Below the pieces are notes generated by a model. That model did no database searches. It worked only from the letters and a program-made list of their open reading frames with translations, and was not told the origin of the DNA. Of a stretch of DNA of 50,521 bases, positions 7,290 to 14,926 are shown piece by piece. Both the position numbers and the translations under genes were made by a program. Where the stretch lies: the NCBI GenBank assembly GCA_029258955.1, contig JAPDJT010000033.1:1-50521 (forward strand), read 5' to 3'. The DNA is from Thermoplasmatota archaeon (GTDB taxonomy: Archaea; Thermoplasmatota; E2; UBA202; JdFR-43). The first letter of the stretch is position 1. The number at the start of each line of letters is the position of its first letter.

Positions 7290-8693
7290 TTATTTCTTTA
7301 AACATCTTCTTTTTTTAACGCATCTGCTACAAGCAAAGACAGTTGATATTCCTTTTGCCAAATATATATTTTTCATTCTGAGGAATTTTAATATTTCATG
7401 CACAGCATATTTTATTCTGAAATAAAATTGTAAATTTGCTCTACGCCTCATTTCTTCTAATCTTTTTCTTGTCAATTTTCCGAGTCCCTTGCTTGCATCA
7501 CTTTCAACAATGTATTCATTTACTCCTATTTTTCCCTCTTTCACTGCTTCATTCCATAATTCTGAACCCACTATATACTCAAGAATAAAGAAAGATGCAA
7601 CATCCAGTGGCAATTCTTTTGCAAATTCAATTGTATTTTGAATGTGTTTTTCATCCTCAATTGGCGCCCCTAAAATAAAATTGCCTATTGTAATAAAATT
7701 CATTTGATCTGCAAGGTTTATTGCATATTTAATTTGCTCCAATGTTATTCCCTTGTTATAATAGTCTAAAATTTCCTGGTTTCCTGATTCAATACCATAT
7801 GTAATCAATTTTACTCCTGCCTCTTTCATTTTTCTATATAAATTGTAATCTGCACTATCAACTCTTGCACCTTCTATAATAAAATTCATGTCTATCTCTT
7901 CCTTTATTATACCATCCATTATTTCCTCTACTCTTTTCTTATCAGTGAGGAAATTATCATCAACAAAAATTATGTTTTTGTATCCCTTTTCATATAAGTA
8001 TTTTATTTCCTCTAAAACATTTTTTGGACTCCTGACTCTATACTTATCAAAATATAAAGAACTTCTTGAACAAAATTTGCATTTGAAAGGGCATCCTCTA
8101 CTTGTTATCATTGACATAAATCTTCCTGGAAATATTTTTATCCCTCCAATATATCCATAGTTATATTTTTTAACTAAATGATGAGCTGGAAATGGAAGCG
8201 TATCTAAATTATCAACAATAGCTGGGGGATTCGAATAGGTTTTTCCATTTTTTAGATAGCATAGCCCAACAATGTTCCTTTCCTCTTCTTTTCCTTCTAG
8301 CATTTTGGCAATTTTTGCTATTGAAACCTCTCCCTCGCCAACAATTTCATAATCTGCATTCAACTCTTTCAAAGCTTTTTCTTTTACAATATTACAATGA
8401 GGTCCTCCAATTAAAATTGGCACGTCTCTATCTATTTGCCTTATAAGCTCTATAATTTTTCTACAATTGTTTAGGGATGTCGTTTCAACTGTTATGCCGA
8501 CTATATCTGCATCCAATACAAATTTTCTTAATGCTTTTTCGCCTTCAGCCCTCAAATCAATTATTGTTGCTTTATGCCCTTCTTTCTCAAGAACAGCGGA
8601 TAAATACATTGCGCCAAGTGGAGGAAATAAACACCTAGTTTTTCTATTTATAAAAAAGCCGTCTCTAGGAAGATATATGAATAGAAAATGCAT
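7290..8693 (-). CDS. B12-binding-type radical SAM protein, COG1032-like
   Basis: This 467-residue protein has an N-terminal cobalamin-binding-type Rossmann domain (PPLGAMYLSAVLEKEGH, then ADIVGITVETTS and GGPHCN) and a radical SAM TIM-barrel with cluster motif CPFKCKFCS near residue 200. Downstream are FVDDNFLTDKKR, ARVDSADYN and YGIESGNQEIL, typical of this class. The C terminus carries an extra cysteine group (CSRCVKKRRC), which might bind metal. A full DxHxxG B12 motif is not obvious, so cobalamin binding is uncertain. Relatives methylate or rearrange unactivated carbons in lipids, cofactors or peptides; the substrate here is unknown. It is divergent from a paralogue of similar length, 34 bp away. 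Confidence 0.82.
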   Translation of the reverse strand: MHFLFIYLPRDGFFINRKTRCLFPPLGAMYLSAVLEKEGHKATIIDLRAEGEKALRKFVLDADIVGITVETTSLNNCRKIIELIRQIDRDVPILIGGPHCNIVKEKALKELNADYEIVGEGEVSIAKIAKMLEGKEEERNIVGLCYLKNGKTYSNPPAIVDNLDTLPFPAHHLVKKYNYGYIGGIKIFPGRFMSMITSRGCPFKCKFCSRSSLYFDKYRVRSPKNVLEEIKYLYEKGYKNIIFVDDNFLTDKKRVEEIMDGIIKEEIDMNFIIEGARVDSADYNLYRKMKEAGVKLITYGIESGNQEILDYYNKGITLEQIKYAINLADQMNFITIGNFILGAPIEDEKHIQNTIEFAKELPLDVASFFILEYIVGSELWNEAVKEGKIGVNEYIVESDASKGLGKLTRKRLEEMRRRANLQFYFRIKYAVHEILKFLRMKNIYLAKGISTVFACSRCVKKRRCLKK

Positions 8694-8727
8694 AATAATT
8701 AAATTATAATGAAATATAATTTTAATT

Positions 8728-10143
8728 GTGCGAGTAGCATTAATAAATGCTCCATATTACGATCCAAATTTTATGGAAAATATCAAATTTGTTGAAAAAT
8801 ATCTAAGAATTTTACCTCCTCTTGGTTTGATGTATGTTTCATCTATAATTAAAGAACATGGACATGATTGCTTGATTATAGATGCAGTTGCTGAGAATTT
8901 GTCGAAGAAACAAGTGGAAAAAATTTTGAAAAAATATAAAGCTGATGTAATTGGTTTCTCATTAGTTGTACCAACCAGAAGCCAAGTATTTGACTGGGCA
9001 AAATATATAAAAGAAAAATTTAGAGTGCCTATAATATTTGGAGGATATGCTACATTATATTATCCAGAAGAAATAGCATCAAATGATTTTATTGATTATG
9101 TCATTATTGGTTCGGCAAGGAAATCTTTGCCCAAGCTTCTTGAAGCTTTAGAAAATAATTTGGAGATAGATAAAATAGATGGGATAGCATTTAAAAAAGA
9201 TGGGAAAGTAATTATTAACTATCCAAAAGATTTTGAAGATATAAATTCTCTTCCATTTCCAGACCGAAAAAGCCTCAATAATAATCTGTACTATTCGATA
9301 ATATCTGAGAATAGACCATATTCTGTAATGATTACTTCCTCTGGCTGTATATATAAATGCGATTTCTGCCCAATGGGAAAATTTCCATATAAGGAGAGAG
9401 AGGTAAATAAGGTTGTTGAAGAATTTGAAAAATGCTATAAATTGGGTATAAAGGAGATAGATATTTTCGATGATAATTTTTTATTTAACAAGGAAAGAGT
9501 TAAAGAGATATGCAGGGAGATTATAAGAAAGGGAATAAAAATAAAATGGACGTGTAGAGCAAGAGTTGATAGCGTTGATTATGAAACATTAAAATTGATG
9601 AAAGAAGCAGGCTGTAGGATGATTTTTTATGGTATTGAATCAGGAAATGAAGAAATATTGAAAAGAGAGCATAAGGGAATTACTAAGCAGATAATAAAGG
9701 AAGCGCTGGAAATAACTAAAAGAGCTGGATTAAAGACAATGGGATTTTTTATAATAGGACATAGAGGAGAAAGTAGAGAAAGTATAAAAGAGACGATTCA
9801 GTTTGCTTGTAAACTGCCCTTAGATTATGCTCAGTTCTTTCATATGGTTGTTAAACCGGGAACAAAACTATATGAAGAAATAAAAAAGGAAATGGGTTAT
9901 GACTATTTTAGTGAGCTTTTAAAAGGAAACATAAAAATGAAGAAATTACCTATAACATGGACTAAATTGAACGACAAGGAAATTAAAAGATGGGTTATTA
10001 AAGCTTATATCTCTTTCTATTTTAGAAAAAAGCATATCCCAAAACTATTAAAGATTCTGTGTCTTGTACTTAAAAGATGGTACAATCACATTACAAAAGG
10101 TAATTCTTCCCTGCAAAATGGGCATTTTGCTTCTTCCAAATAA
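8728..10143 (+). CDS. B12-binding-type radical SAM protein, paralogue
   Basis: This 471-residue protein has the same two-domain layout as its divergent neighbour: an N-terminal Rossmann domain (MRVALINAPYYDPN, PPLGLMYVSSIIKEHGH, GGYATLYYPEE) and a radical SAM barrel with cluster motif CIYKCDFCP, followed by IFDDNFLFNKERV, ARVDSVDYE and YGIESGNEEIL. The start is GTG 8728, the first usable codon after an AT-rich divergent promoter. The two genes share only 34 bp upstream, so they are likely co-regulated. The 3' end overlaps the convergent AmrS-like gene by 58 bp. Paired paralogues may act in successive steps of one pathway; this is inference. Confidence 0.82.
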   Translation: MRVALINAPYYDPNFMENIKFVEKYLRILPPLGLMYVSSIIKEHGHDCLIIDAVAENLSKKQVEKILKKYKADVIGFSLVVPTRSQVFDWAKYIKEKFRVPIIFGGYATLYYPEEIASNDFIDYVIIGSARKSLPKLLEALENNLEIDKIDGIAFKKDGKVIINYPKDFEDINSLPFPDRKSLNNNLYYSIISENRPYSVMITSSGCIYKCDFCPMGKFPYKEREVNKVVEEFEKCYKLGIKEIDIFDDNFLFNKERVKEICREIIRKGIKIKWTCRARVDSVDYETLKLMKEAGCRMIFYGIESGNEEILKREHKGITKQIIKEALEITKRAGLKTMGFFIIGHRGESRESIKETIQFACKLPLDYAQFFHMVVKPGTKLYEEIKKEMGYDYFSELLKGNIKMKKLPITWTKLNDKEIKRWVIKAYISFYFRKKHIPKLLKILCLVLKRWYNHITKGNSSLQNGHFASSK

Positions 10144-11051
10144 TTTTTTATTATAGTGCTTCCATATCTTTTTATCAGAAGTTTTTTGCAGTTGTGGCAA
10201 TAAGTGTTTTCATATTCATGTCCAGGAATATTTCCTATATATGGATATAAAATTCCTTCCTTTTTAGCCTTTTCATACGCATATTCAAGCTTTGCAATTG
10301 GTGTTGGCGGCTCCTTGAATTTATAGGCAGGAAAATATCTTGTGAAATGAATTGGAGTATCTGCTCCTAAAAATTTTAAATGCTTTTCAATAATCCCGTC
10401 TATTTGCTCTTCTCTGTCATTTACACCACTTATGATTAAAAATACCATTTCAACATGTATTCCAATTTTTTTGGCATAGCTTGCATTTTCCCATACATAT
10501 TTTTCTTCTGCATTCAAATATTTCTCATAAACTTCCTCATCTCCTTTTATATCTATATTCATTGCATCTAATCCTGCTTCTTTAAGCATGTTTAAAGCTT
10601 CTTTTGTCATATAGCCATTTGAAACAATGCTATTCGGCTTATTACTTAGATTAAAAGCATCTATGCAGTATTCAAATAACAAAGTTGGTTCATTGAAACT
10701 TGCACATAGACCATGCTCTCCCGCCATCTCCACCAGTTTTTGTGGTGATACAAACTCAAATTTTTCTGGTGGTATTGTCTTTGATAAATGCCAGTTCTGA
10801 CACCATGGGCATGGAAAATTGCAGGAATAGGTGGAAAAAGTTAAAGCTTTGCTTCCTGGATAAAAATGAAAGAATGGCTTTATTTCTATTGGGCGGAGTT
10901 CAATAGCACTTAAATTTCCATATGTAAGAGTATATATTGTGCCATCTATATTTATTCTCGTCTTACAGTATCCGGAGCTTCCTTCTTTTATTTTGCACTT
11001 CCTATAACATAAATTGCACTGGTTTCCATGGCATAATAATGCTTTTTGCAC
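10086..11051 (-). CDS. amrS: AmmeMemoRadiSam-system radical SAM enzyme (AmrS)
   Basis: The 321-residue protein is of the COG1180/PflA-like AmrS type. It begins with a cysteine-rich segment (CHGNQCNLCYRKC..GYCKTR), then a YGNLSAIELRPIEIKPFFHF segment and the radical SAM cluster CNFPCPWCQNW. ASFNEPTLLFEYCIDAF and VSNGYMTKEALNMLKEAGLD follow. The C terminus holds a zinc-ribbon-like CHNCKKLL..CPFCREEL. AmrS is named from its frequent co-occurrence with Memo and AMMECR1 proteins; neither gene is in the window. Its reaction is not established. It is one of three radical SAM genes in under 4 kb. Confidence 0.85.
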   Translation of the reverse strand: MQKALLCHGNQCNLCYRKCKIKEGSSGYCKTRINIDGTIYTLTYGNLSAIELRPIEIKPFFHFYPGSKALTFSTYSCNFPCPWCQNWHLSKTIPPEKFEFVSPQKLVEMAGEHGLCASFNEPTLLFEYCIDAFNLSNKPNSIVSNGYMTKEALNMLKEAGLDAMNIDIKGDEEVYEKYLNAEEKYVWENASYAKKIGIHVEMVFLIISGVNDREEQIDGIIEKHLKFLGADTPIHFTRYFPAYKFKEPPTPIAKLEYAYEKAKKEGILYPYIGNIPGHEYENTYCHNCKKLLIKRYGSTIIKNYLEEAKCPFCREELPFVM

Positions 11052-11095
11052 AAAAATAATAGATAAGCTTTTAATATTGCTATAGGTTTATTACT

Positions 11096-11374
11096 GTGTC
11101 AAAGGTAGTCAGGGTAATGGGCTATTCTCCTAATGATAAAGAAAGTAATCCTGTTATGAAGGATTTTACGAAAGCATTTCGTAATTACAAACGAAAATCT
11201 CGTCTTAAGCCAATGAAACCGAATTTTTTAGATTATGTAGTGTTTTCAGGAGTTATTATTGGCATCATTTTAATTCTTTTTTCCTTTTTTGCTGGAGGGA
11301 ATTTAGGAATTTTAGGAGGAATAATAATAGCTATTGCTTTTCTTTCTGAAATAGTTTCTATAGCTCTCCATTAA
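11096..11374 (+). CDS. Small two-helix membrane protein
   Basis: The 92-residue protein has a basic soluble N terminus (FTKAFRNYKRKSRLKPMKP) and two hydrophobic helices near residues 46-66 and 69-90 (VVFSGVIIGIILILFSFFAG; LGILGGIIIAIAFLSEIV). The start is GTG 11096; ATG 11117 is an alternative. An AT-rich box near 11070-11080 sits at promoter distance. It converges on the fumarase beta gene with a 4-bp overlap. No family is recognised. The small hairpin-like topology recalls many archaeal membrane proteins of unknown function. Confidence 0.6.
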   Translation: MSKVVRVMGYSPNDKESNPVMKDFTKAFRNYKRKSRLKPMKPNFLDYVVFSGVIIGIILILFSFFAGGNLGILGGIIIAIAFLSEIVSIALH

Positions 11375-11958
11375 AATTCTATTTTCTTTGCTATTTCTTT
11401 TGCCTTTTCCTTAACTTCTTCAGTCAAGTTCCTTCCATAAGCATCTATTGTCACCGTTAAAGGACCAAAATCTTCTACTTCTAATACCCATAAAGCTTCT
11501 GGCATTCCAAGCTCTTCAAGCCAGAAAACATCTTTAACTTTTTTAATTGCATTTGCTGCCAAAACTGCTGCTCCTCCTGTAAAGGCGGCATATATTGCTT
11601 TAAATTCCTTGCATGCTTTTGCTGTTTTTTCTCCCATGCCTCCCTTGCCAATGATAATGCGAGTGTTGAATCTTTTTATGAAGTCATATTCGAAAATTTC
11701 CATTCTACTGCTTGTAGTGGGGCCAGCTGCAACTATTTTCCATTCATCTCCTTCTTTTTTAACTATGGGCCCACAATGAAATATAGCTACTTTTGAGAAA
11801 TCAATTGGCAATTCTTTTCCTTCGTCATACAGCTCTATTGCCTTTTTATGGGCTTCATCTCTTGCTGTAACTACTAAGCCTGTAATATAAATGGTGTCGC
11901 CAGCTTTTATTTTTAAAATATCATCTTCTCCAACTGGCAAATTTAATCTATATTCCAT
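11371..11958 (-). CDS. Class I fumarate hydratase, beta (C-terminal) subunit
   Basis: The 195-residue subunit corresponds to the C-terminal domain of class I fumarase. Key segments are GDTIYITGLVVTARDEAHKK, IFHCGPIVKK, AAGPTTSSRMEIFEYDFI and GKGGMGEKTAKACKE, then LGMPEALWVLEVEDFGPLTV. It joins the alpha subunit to interconvert fumarate and malate. L-tartrate dehydratase has the same two-subunit build and is the main alternative; archaea usually use this form as fumarase. The gene start overlaps the alpha subunit end by 16 nt, so the two are co-translated. Confidence 0.9.
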   Translation of the reverse strand: MEYRLNLPVGEDDILKIKAGDTIYITGLVVTARDEAHKKAIELYDEGKELPIDFSKVAIFHCGPIVKKEGDEWKIVAAGPTTSSRMEIFEYDFIKRFNTRIIIGKGGMGEKTAKACKEFKAIYAAFTGGAAVLAANAIKKVKDVFWLEELGMPEALWVLEVEDFGPLTVTIDAYGRNLTEEVKEKAKEIAKKIEF

Positions 11959-12803
11959 ATTCTCCCCTCCTTATCTATTTTTAAGCTTTTTCTCCTATTT
12001 GCCCAACATTGAACAGCTATTGCAACTGGCAAAGAAGCAGGGTGACGATGAGCTATTTCAATATGCACATCCAAAACAGTTGTTTTCCCGCCTAGCCCCA
12101 TTGCTCCTATCCCTGTTGAATTTATAGCATTAAGCAATTCTTCTTCCATTTTTGCAATTTCTTTATTGCTATGTCTTTCTCCAACTTTCCTTAATAAAGC
12201 TTTTTTTGCGAGTTTCATCGCAATATCTGAGCCTCCTCCTATTCCTATGCCTACTACAGTTGGAGGGCATGGATTTCCTGCTGCTTCAACCATCCATTCT
12301 AAAACAAATTTTTTAACTCCTTTTATGCCAACTCCTGGCTTAAGCATTTTTAATGTTGACATGTTTTCTGAGCCTCCTCCTTTAGGCATTACGGTTATTT
12401 TGCACTCTTCTCCATCTACAAGCTCCCAGTTTATATATGGAATATGCAATCCAGTGTTATCTCCGCTATTCTTTCCAGTTAGAATATCAACAGCATTAGG
12501 GCGGAGAGGAACTTCTTTTGTAGCTTTTCTTACTCCTTCAATAATTGCTTCTCTTATCACATCTTTATATGGAAAATTGTAGCCCATCTCTACATAAAAA
12601 GTTGGAGTGCCTGTATCCTGGCACATTGGCTTTCTTTGTTGTCTAGCTAACTCAATATTTTTTAGTATAGCTTTTAATTGAGTTTTTGCTGGCTCTTCTT
12701 CATTTTCCATTGCTTTCCTTAAAGCATCTTCAACATCCTTTGGCAAATCAATAACAGCATTTGCAATTAAATTTGCAATTTCATTGGCAAGCTTTTCTTT
12801 CAT
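11943..12803 (-). CDS. Class I fumarate hydratase, alpha (N-terminal) subunit
   Basis: The 286-residue subunit carries the oxygen-sensitive [4Fe-4S] cluster. Three candidate cluster cysteines are visible: RKPMCQDTGTPTFYVE, AAGNPCPPTVVGIGIGGG and VQCWANRRKS. Other family segments are DNTGLHIPYINWELVDGEEC and STGIGAMGLGGKTTVLDVHI. The message probably starts close to the ATG, because TTTAAAGTTTATT lies about 20-28 nt upstream on the minus strand. The beta subunit follows with overlapping frames. The enzyme acts in the TCA cycle. A palindromic repeat lies about 50 bp upstream. Confidence 0.92.
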   Translation of the reverse strand: MKEKLANEIANLIANAVIDLPKDVEDALRKAMENEEEPAKTQLKAILKNIELARQQRKPMCQDTGTPTFYVEMGYNFPYKDVIREAIIEGVRKATKEVPLRPNAVDILTGKNSGDNTGLHIPYINWELVDGEECKITVMPKGGGSENMSTLKMLKPGVGIKGVKKFVLEWMVEAAGNPCPPTVVGIGIGGGSDIAMKLAKKALLRKVGERHSNKEIAKMEEELLNAINSTGIGAMGLGGKTTVLDVHIEIAHRHPASLPVAIAVQCWANRRKSLKIDKEGRIWNID

Positions 12804-12853
12804 GCGATGAAATGCAAATAAACTTTAAAAATTTAAGGATAAAAAGAGACATC

Positions 12854-12931
12854 AAATGAAGGAGATAGTTGTCATTGGCCATTATTGCAGGGGGAATTAC
12901 CACAACAACATCTCTCTTTTCATTTATTTTT
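12854..12931 (+). repeat. Dispersed imperfect palindromic repeat
   Basis: The left arm AAATGAAGGAGATAGTTGTC pairs imperfectly with the right arm AACAACATCTCTC..TTTCATTTA. The centre (CATTGGCCATTATTGCAGG) matches the family core. The gap 12804-13008 holds this element, the fumarase promoter and further short ATGAAT/TTTCATT runs. I see no gene in it. Confidence 0.6.
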
Positions 12932-13008
12932 CGAGGAAATGAATATAGGCTATTTATAGGATTGGAAGACAATTTTGTTTCTTAGTTCTTTTTCATTTAG
13001 CGTTTTCA

Positions 13009-14481
13009 TTAACTAAATACGTAATACCAGACTCCATTGAACATTATTGCAAATACTATGTCTCCAATGAAATCAATTTCTCCAGTTGTAATAAATGAAG
13101 GTGGCATTGTGTTCCACTCTACCCTATAATCCTGTGCCCTCAGAAAACCTGCTTCAATTAGTATGCCAAATACATCATCTACTGTTAAATTAAATGAATA
13201 ATAGCTTAGCCATTCCCAATCGGTGTCAATTTCAATATAGCCAGCTAAGGATATATTCCATTCAATAATGAAATGCTCTGCCTTTAAGCAAGAAAACATT
13301 CTAAAATGCAGTTCATTCATATTCATTTTTAATTCTGCTTGCAAGCCCTTCATTCCATCTATTCCTATAAATCCTTCACTGCCAACCATCCATCTTAAAA
13401 TCGCTTCTCCAGATAAATTACCTATAGTCAATGACATTGTTGGCTCTTCCAAGTTATCTGCAAGAATGAATCTTGTTTTTCTCTGATTAACAAAAATATA
13501 AATTTGCCCTTCTCCAGCAAGCTGAGCAATTAAATGGCGTGGCAGATATTCTATTTTCATGCAGATGTCCATTCCTAAAAGTTCAATTATTAAGCTAGCA
13601 TTAAATTCATCACTTGCTTTATATTCAAAATAACTCTCCATAAATTTAATAGTAAATGCCATTTCTTGGGGAATGCCTTCCAGCGTTAAACTTACATTTG
13701 TATTTCCATAATACCTTATCCTTATTGTCTCCTCCGCCCCAGCCATTCTTTCAATTGCTAAGCTTAATGAGTTTAAAGCAAGATTTGGAGATACTTTTAT
13801 GAGGGTATCAACTGCAGGCAAATAATCAATGATAACTTTGTGTTTTTCTCTATTGCTATATTGTAAAACTGCTGACAAATTGCTGTATCCATCTTCAAAA
13901 ACTGGTTCAACATTTATATAAAATTCTGGATCTTTATCATACAGCAAATATGGAACAACTGTTATAACTTCTCTTAGTTCTCTTGGCAGTTCCTCATTTG
14001 GTGGAGAATAAAAGCCAACAACAAAATTATGCATTCCATTATATGATAAAGCTCCTTTAAAGTAAAGTTCAAGCTCGCCATTTTTTATTTCTTCTCCAAG
14101 TCTTATAACTTTTAAAGCAAAGGAAATAGCAAAGATTAAGCTTCCATTTACATTGTCAATGTACGGCAATACAATTATACTAACCTTTATATCTTTTCCA
14201 TTTTCTCCTGTGCTTGCATTATTATCAACATCGATTCCCTTAAAAATTGACTGTAATATTGGCGTCTCTTTTTCTATGCCATTGTATCTAGTGTAAATTT
14301 TGAAATTAAAGTCTCCATTATCAGGAATGTGCAATTCATATTCAGCTATTTTTCCTTCTTTCTTTTCTCTATTAACTTTTAAATTCTCTATTTGCTCAAT
14401 ATCATTTTCAATTTTTACAACATTGGCTATTGGCAAAAGAAGCATTAATGAAAGCATAACAACAAATATTTTCCTTACCAT
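13009..14481 (-). CDS. Secreted protein of unknown function
   Basis: No family is recognised. From ATG 14481 the protein has 490 residues: a signal peptide (MVRKIFVVMLSLMLLLPIAN), then a long beta-rich region with alternating hydrophobic residues, several NxS/T sequons and few charged clusters. There is no C-terminal anchor, and only a few cysteines are visible. An upstream ATG at 14496 is open, but a TATA-like ATATTTATAC at 14501-14510 lies 25 nt before 14481, which supports a leaderless start there. It lies upstream of nothing co-directional; the C25 peptidase gene is the next minus-strand gene, beyond a 420-bp repeat-rich gap. Confidence 0.62.
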   Translation of the reverse strand: MVRKIFVVMLSLMLLLPIANVVKIENDIEQIENLKVNREKKEGKIAEYELHIPDNGDFNFKIYTRYNGIEKETPILQSIFKGIDVDNNASTGENGKDIKVSIIVLPYIDNVNGSLIFAISFALKVIRLGEEIKNGELELYFKGALSYNGMHNFVVGFYSPPNEELPRELREVITVVPYLLYDKDPEFYINVEPVFEDGYSNLSAVLQYSNREKHKVIIDYLPAVDTLIKVSPNLALNSLSLAIERMAGAEETIRIRYYGNTNVSLTLEGIPQEMAFTIKFMESYFEYKASDEFNASLIIELLGMDICMKIEYLPRHLIAQLAGEGQIYIFVNQRKTRFILADNLEEPTMSLTIGNLSGEAILRWMVGSEGFIGIDGMKGLQAELKMNMNELHFRMFSCLKAEHFIIEWNISLAGYIEIDTDWEWLSYYSFNLTVDDVFGILIEAGFLRAQDYRVEWNTMPPSFITTGEIDFIGDIVFAIMFNGVWYYVFS

Positions 14482-14499
14482 GTTAATATATAGCAAATG

Positions 14500-14512
14500 A
14501 GTATAAATATTT
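14500..14512 (-). promoter_or_regulatory. TATA box setting the start of the secreted protein at 14481
   Basis: On the minus strand the sequence reads ATATTTATAC at 14501-14510, centred 25 nt before the ATG at 14481. It would place the transcription start at the start codon. Confidence 0.45.
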
Positions 14513-14531
14513 ACTTAAATGACTCATTCAA

Positions 14532-14577
14532 AAATGAAAAGAGATATTGCTATTGGCTTTCTATTTCATTAATTTTT
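14532..14577 (+). repeat. Dispersed palindromic repeat, short copy
   Basis: The copy starts AAATGAAAAGAGATATTGCT, continues ATTGGC, and closes with TATTTCATTAATTTTTGG. The central core is deleted compared with full copies. It is the first of four copies packed into the 420-bp gap 14497-14918, which holds no convincing gene. Confidence 0.5.
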
Positions 14578-14596
14578 GGCGAATTCTGAAATGAAC

Positions 14597-14650
14597 AAAT
14601 GAAGGAAAAGGTTGTCATTGTAATGATGGCAACACCTTTTCATTAATTTC
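14597..14650 (+). repeat. Dispersed palindromic repeat, compact hairpin copy
   Basis: The arms AATGAAGGAAAAGGTTGTCA and TGGCAACACCTTTTCATT fold back on each other with small bulges around a short TTGTAATG centre. This is the most nearly perfect hairpin of the family. Confidence 0.55.
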
Positions 14651-14665
14651 AGTGATTCTGAGGAG

Positions 14666-14752
14666 GAATGAAAGAAATGTTACTATTGGTATTAGTTGTC
14701 ATTGACCATTATTACATGATGAAATTTGTATAGCTCCTATTCCAAATCTTTG
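14666..14752 (+). repeat. Dispersed palindromic repeat, diverged copy
   Basis: It shows AATGAAAGAAATGTTACTAT at the left, then GTTGTCATTGACCATTATTA and CATGATGAAATTTGTATAGC. The left arm and core are clear; the right arm is worn. Confidence 0.45.
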
Positions 14753-14852
14753 ACGAACTTAATTAATTCTGAATGAATAGGTTATACTCTACTTGTGATA
14801 GCATTAATTCTCAATGAAACATGGTTATATCTTTCATTTGGAGTTTGACAAA

Positions 14853-14926
14853 AAATGAAGAAATAGCTATTCAATACTATATTGCATGAAGAAATTTGTA
14901 TAGCAACGTCCTATTTCATTATTTTT
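14853..14926 (+). repeat. Dispersed palindromic repeat abutting a stop codon
   Basis: The left arm is AAATGAAGAAATAGCTATT, the core is TATATTGCATGAAGAAATTT, and the right arm is TATAGCAACGTCCTATTTCATTA. Its right end contains the stop codon (14919-14921) of the C25 peptidase gene, so the repeat reaches into the end of a coding region. Confidence 0.55.

Noticed and set aside
12166-12582. 138-codon frame antisense to the fumarase alpha gene
   Set aside because: Mirror of a conserved enzyme gene; Pro/Ser-rich with no motif.
11371-12803. Two-subunit dehydratase as L-tartrate dehydratase
   Set aside because: Cannot be excluded by sequence alone, but no tartrate genes are near and archaeal two-subunit class I enzymes are usually fumarases.
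12781-12972. 63-codon minus-strand frame upstream of the fumarase genes
   Set aside because: It consists mostly of the palindromic repeat and the fumarase promoter.
14497-14918. Repeats as a CRISPR array
   Set aside because: Copies differ in length and sequence, spacing is irregular and no cas genes are present.
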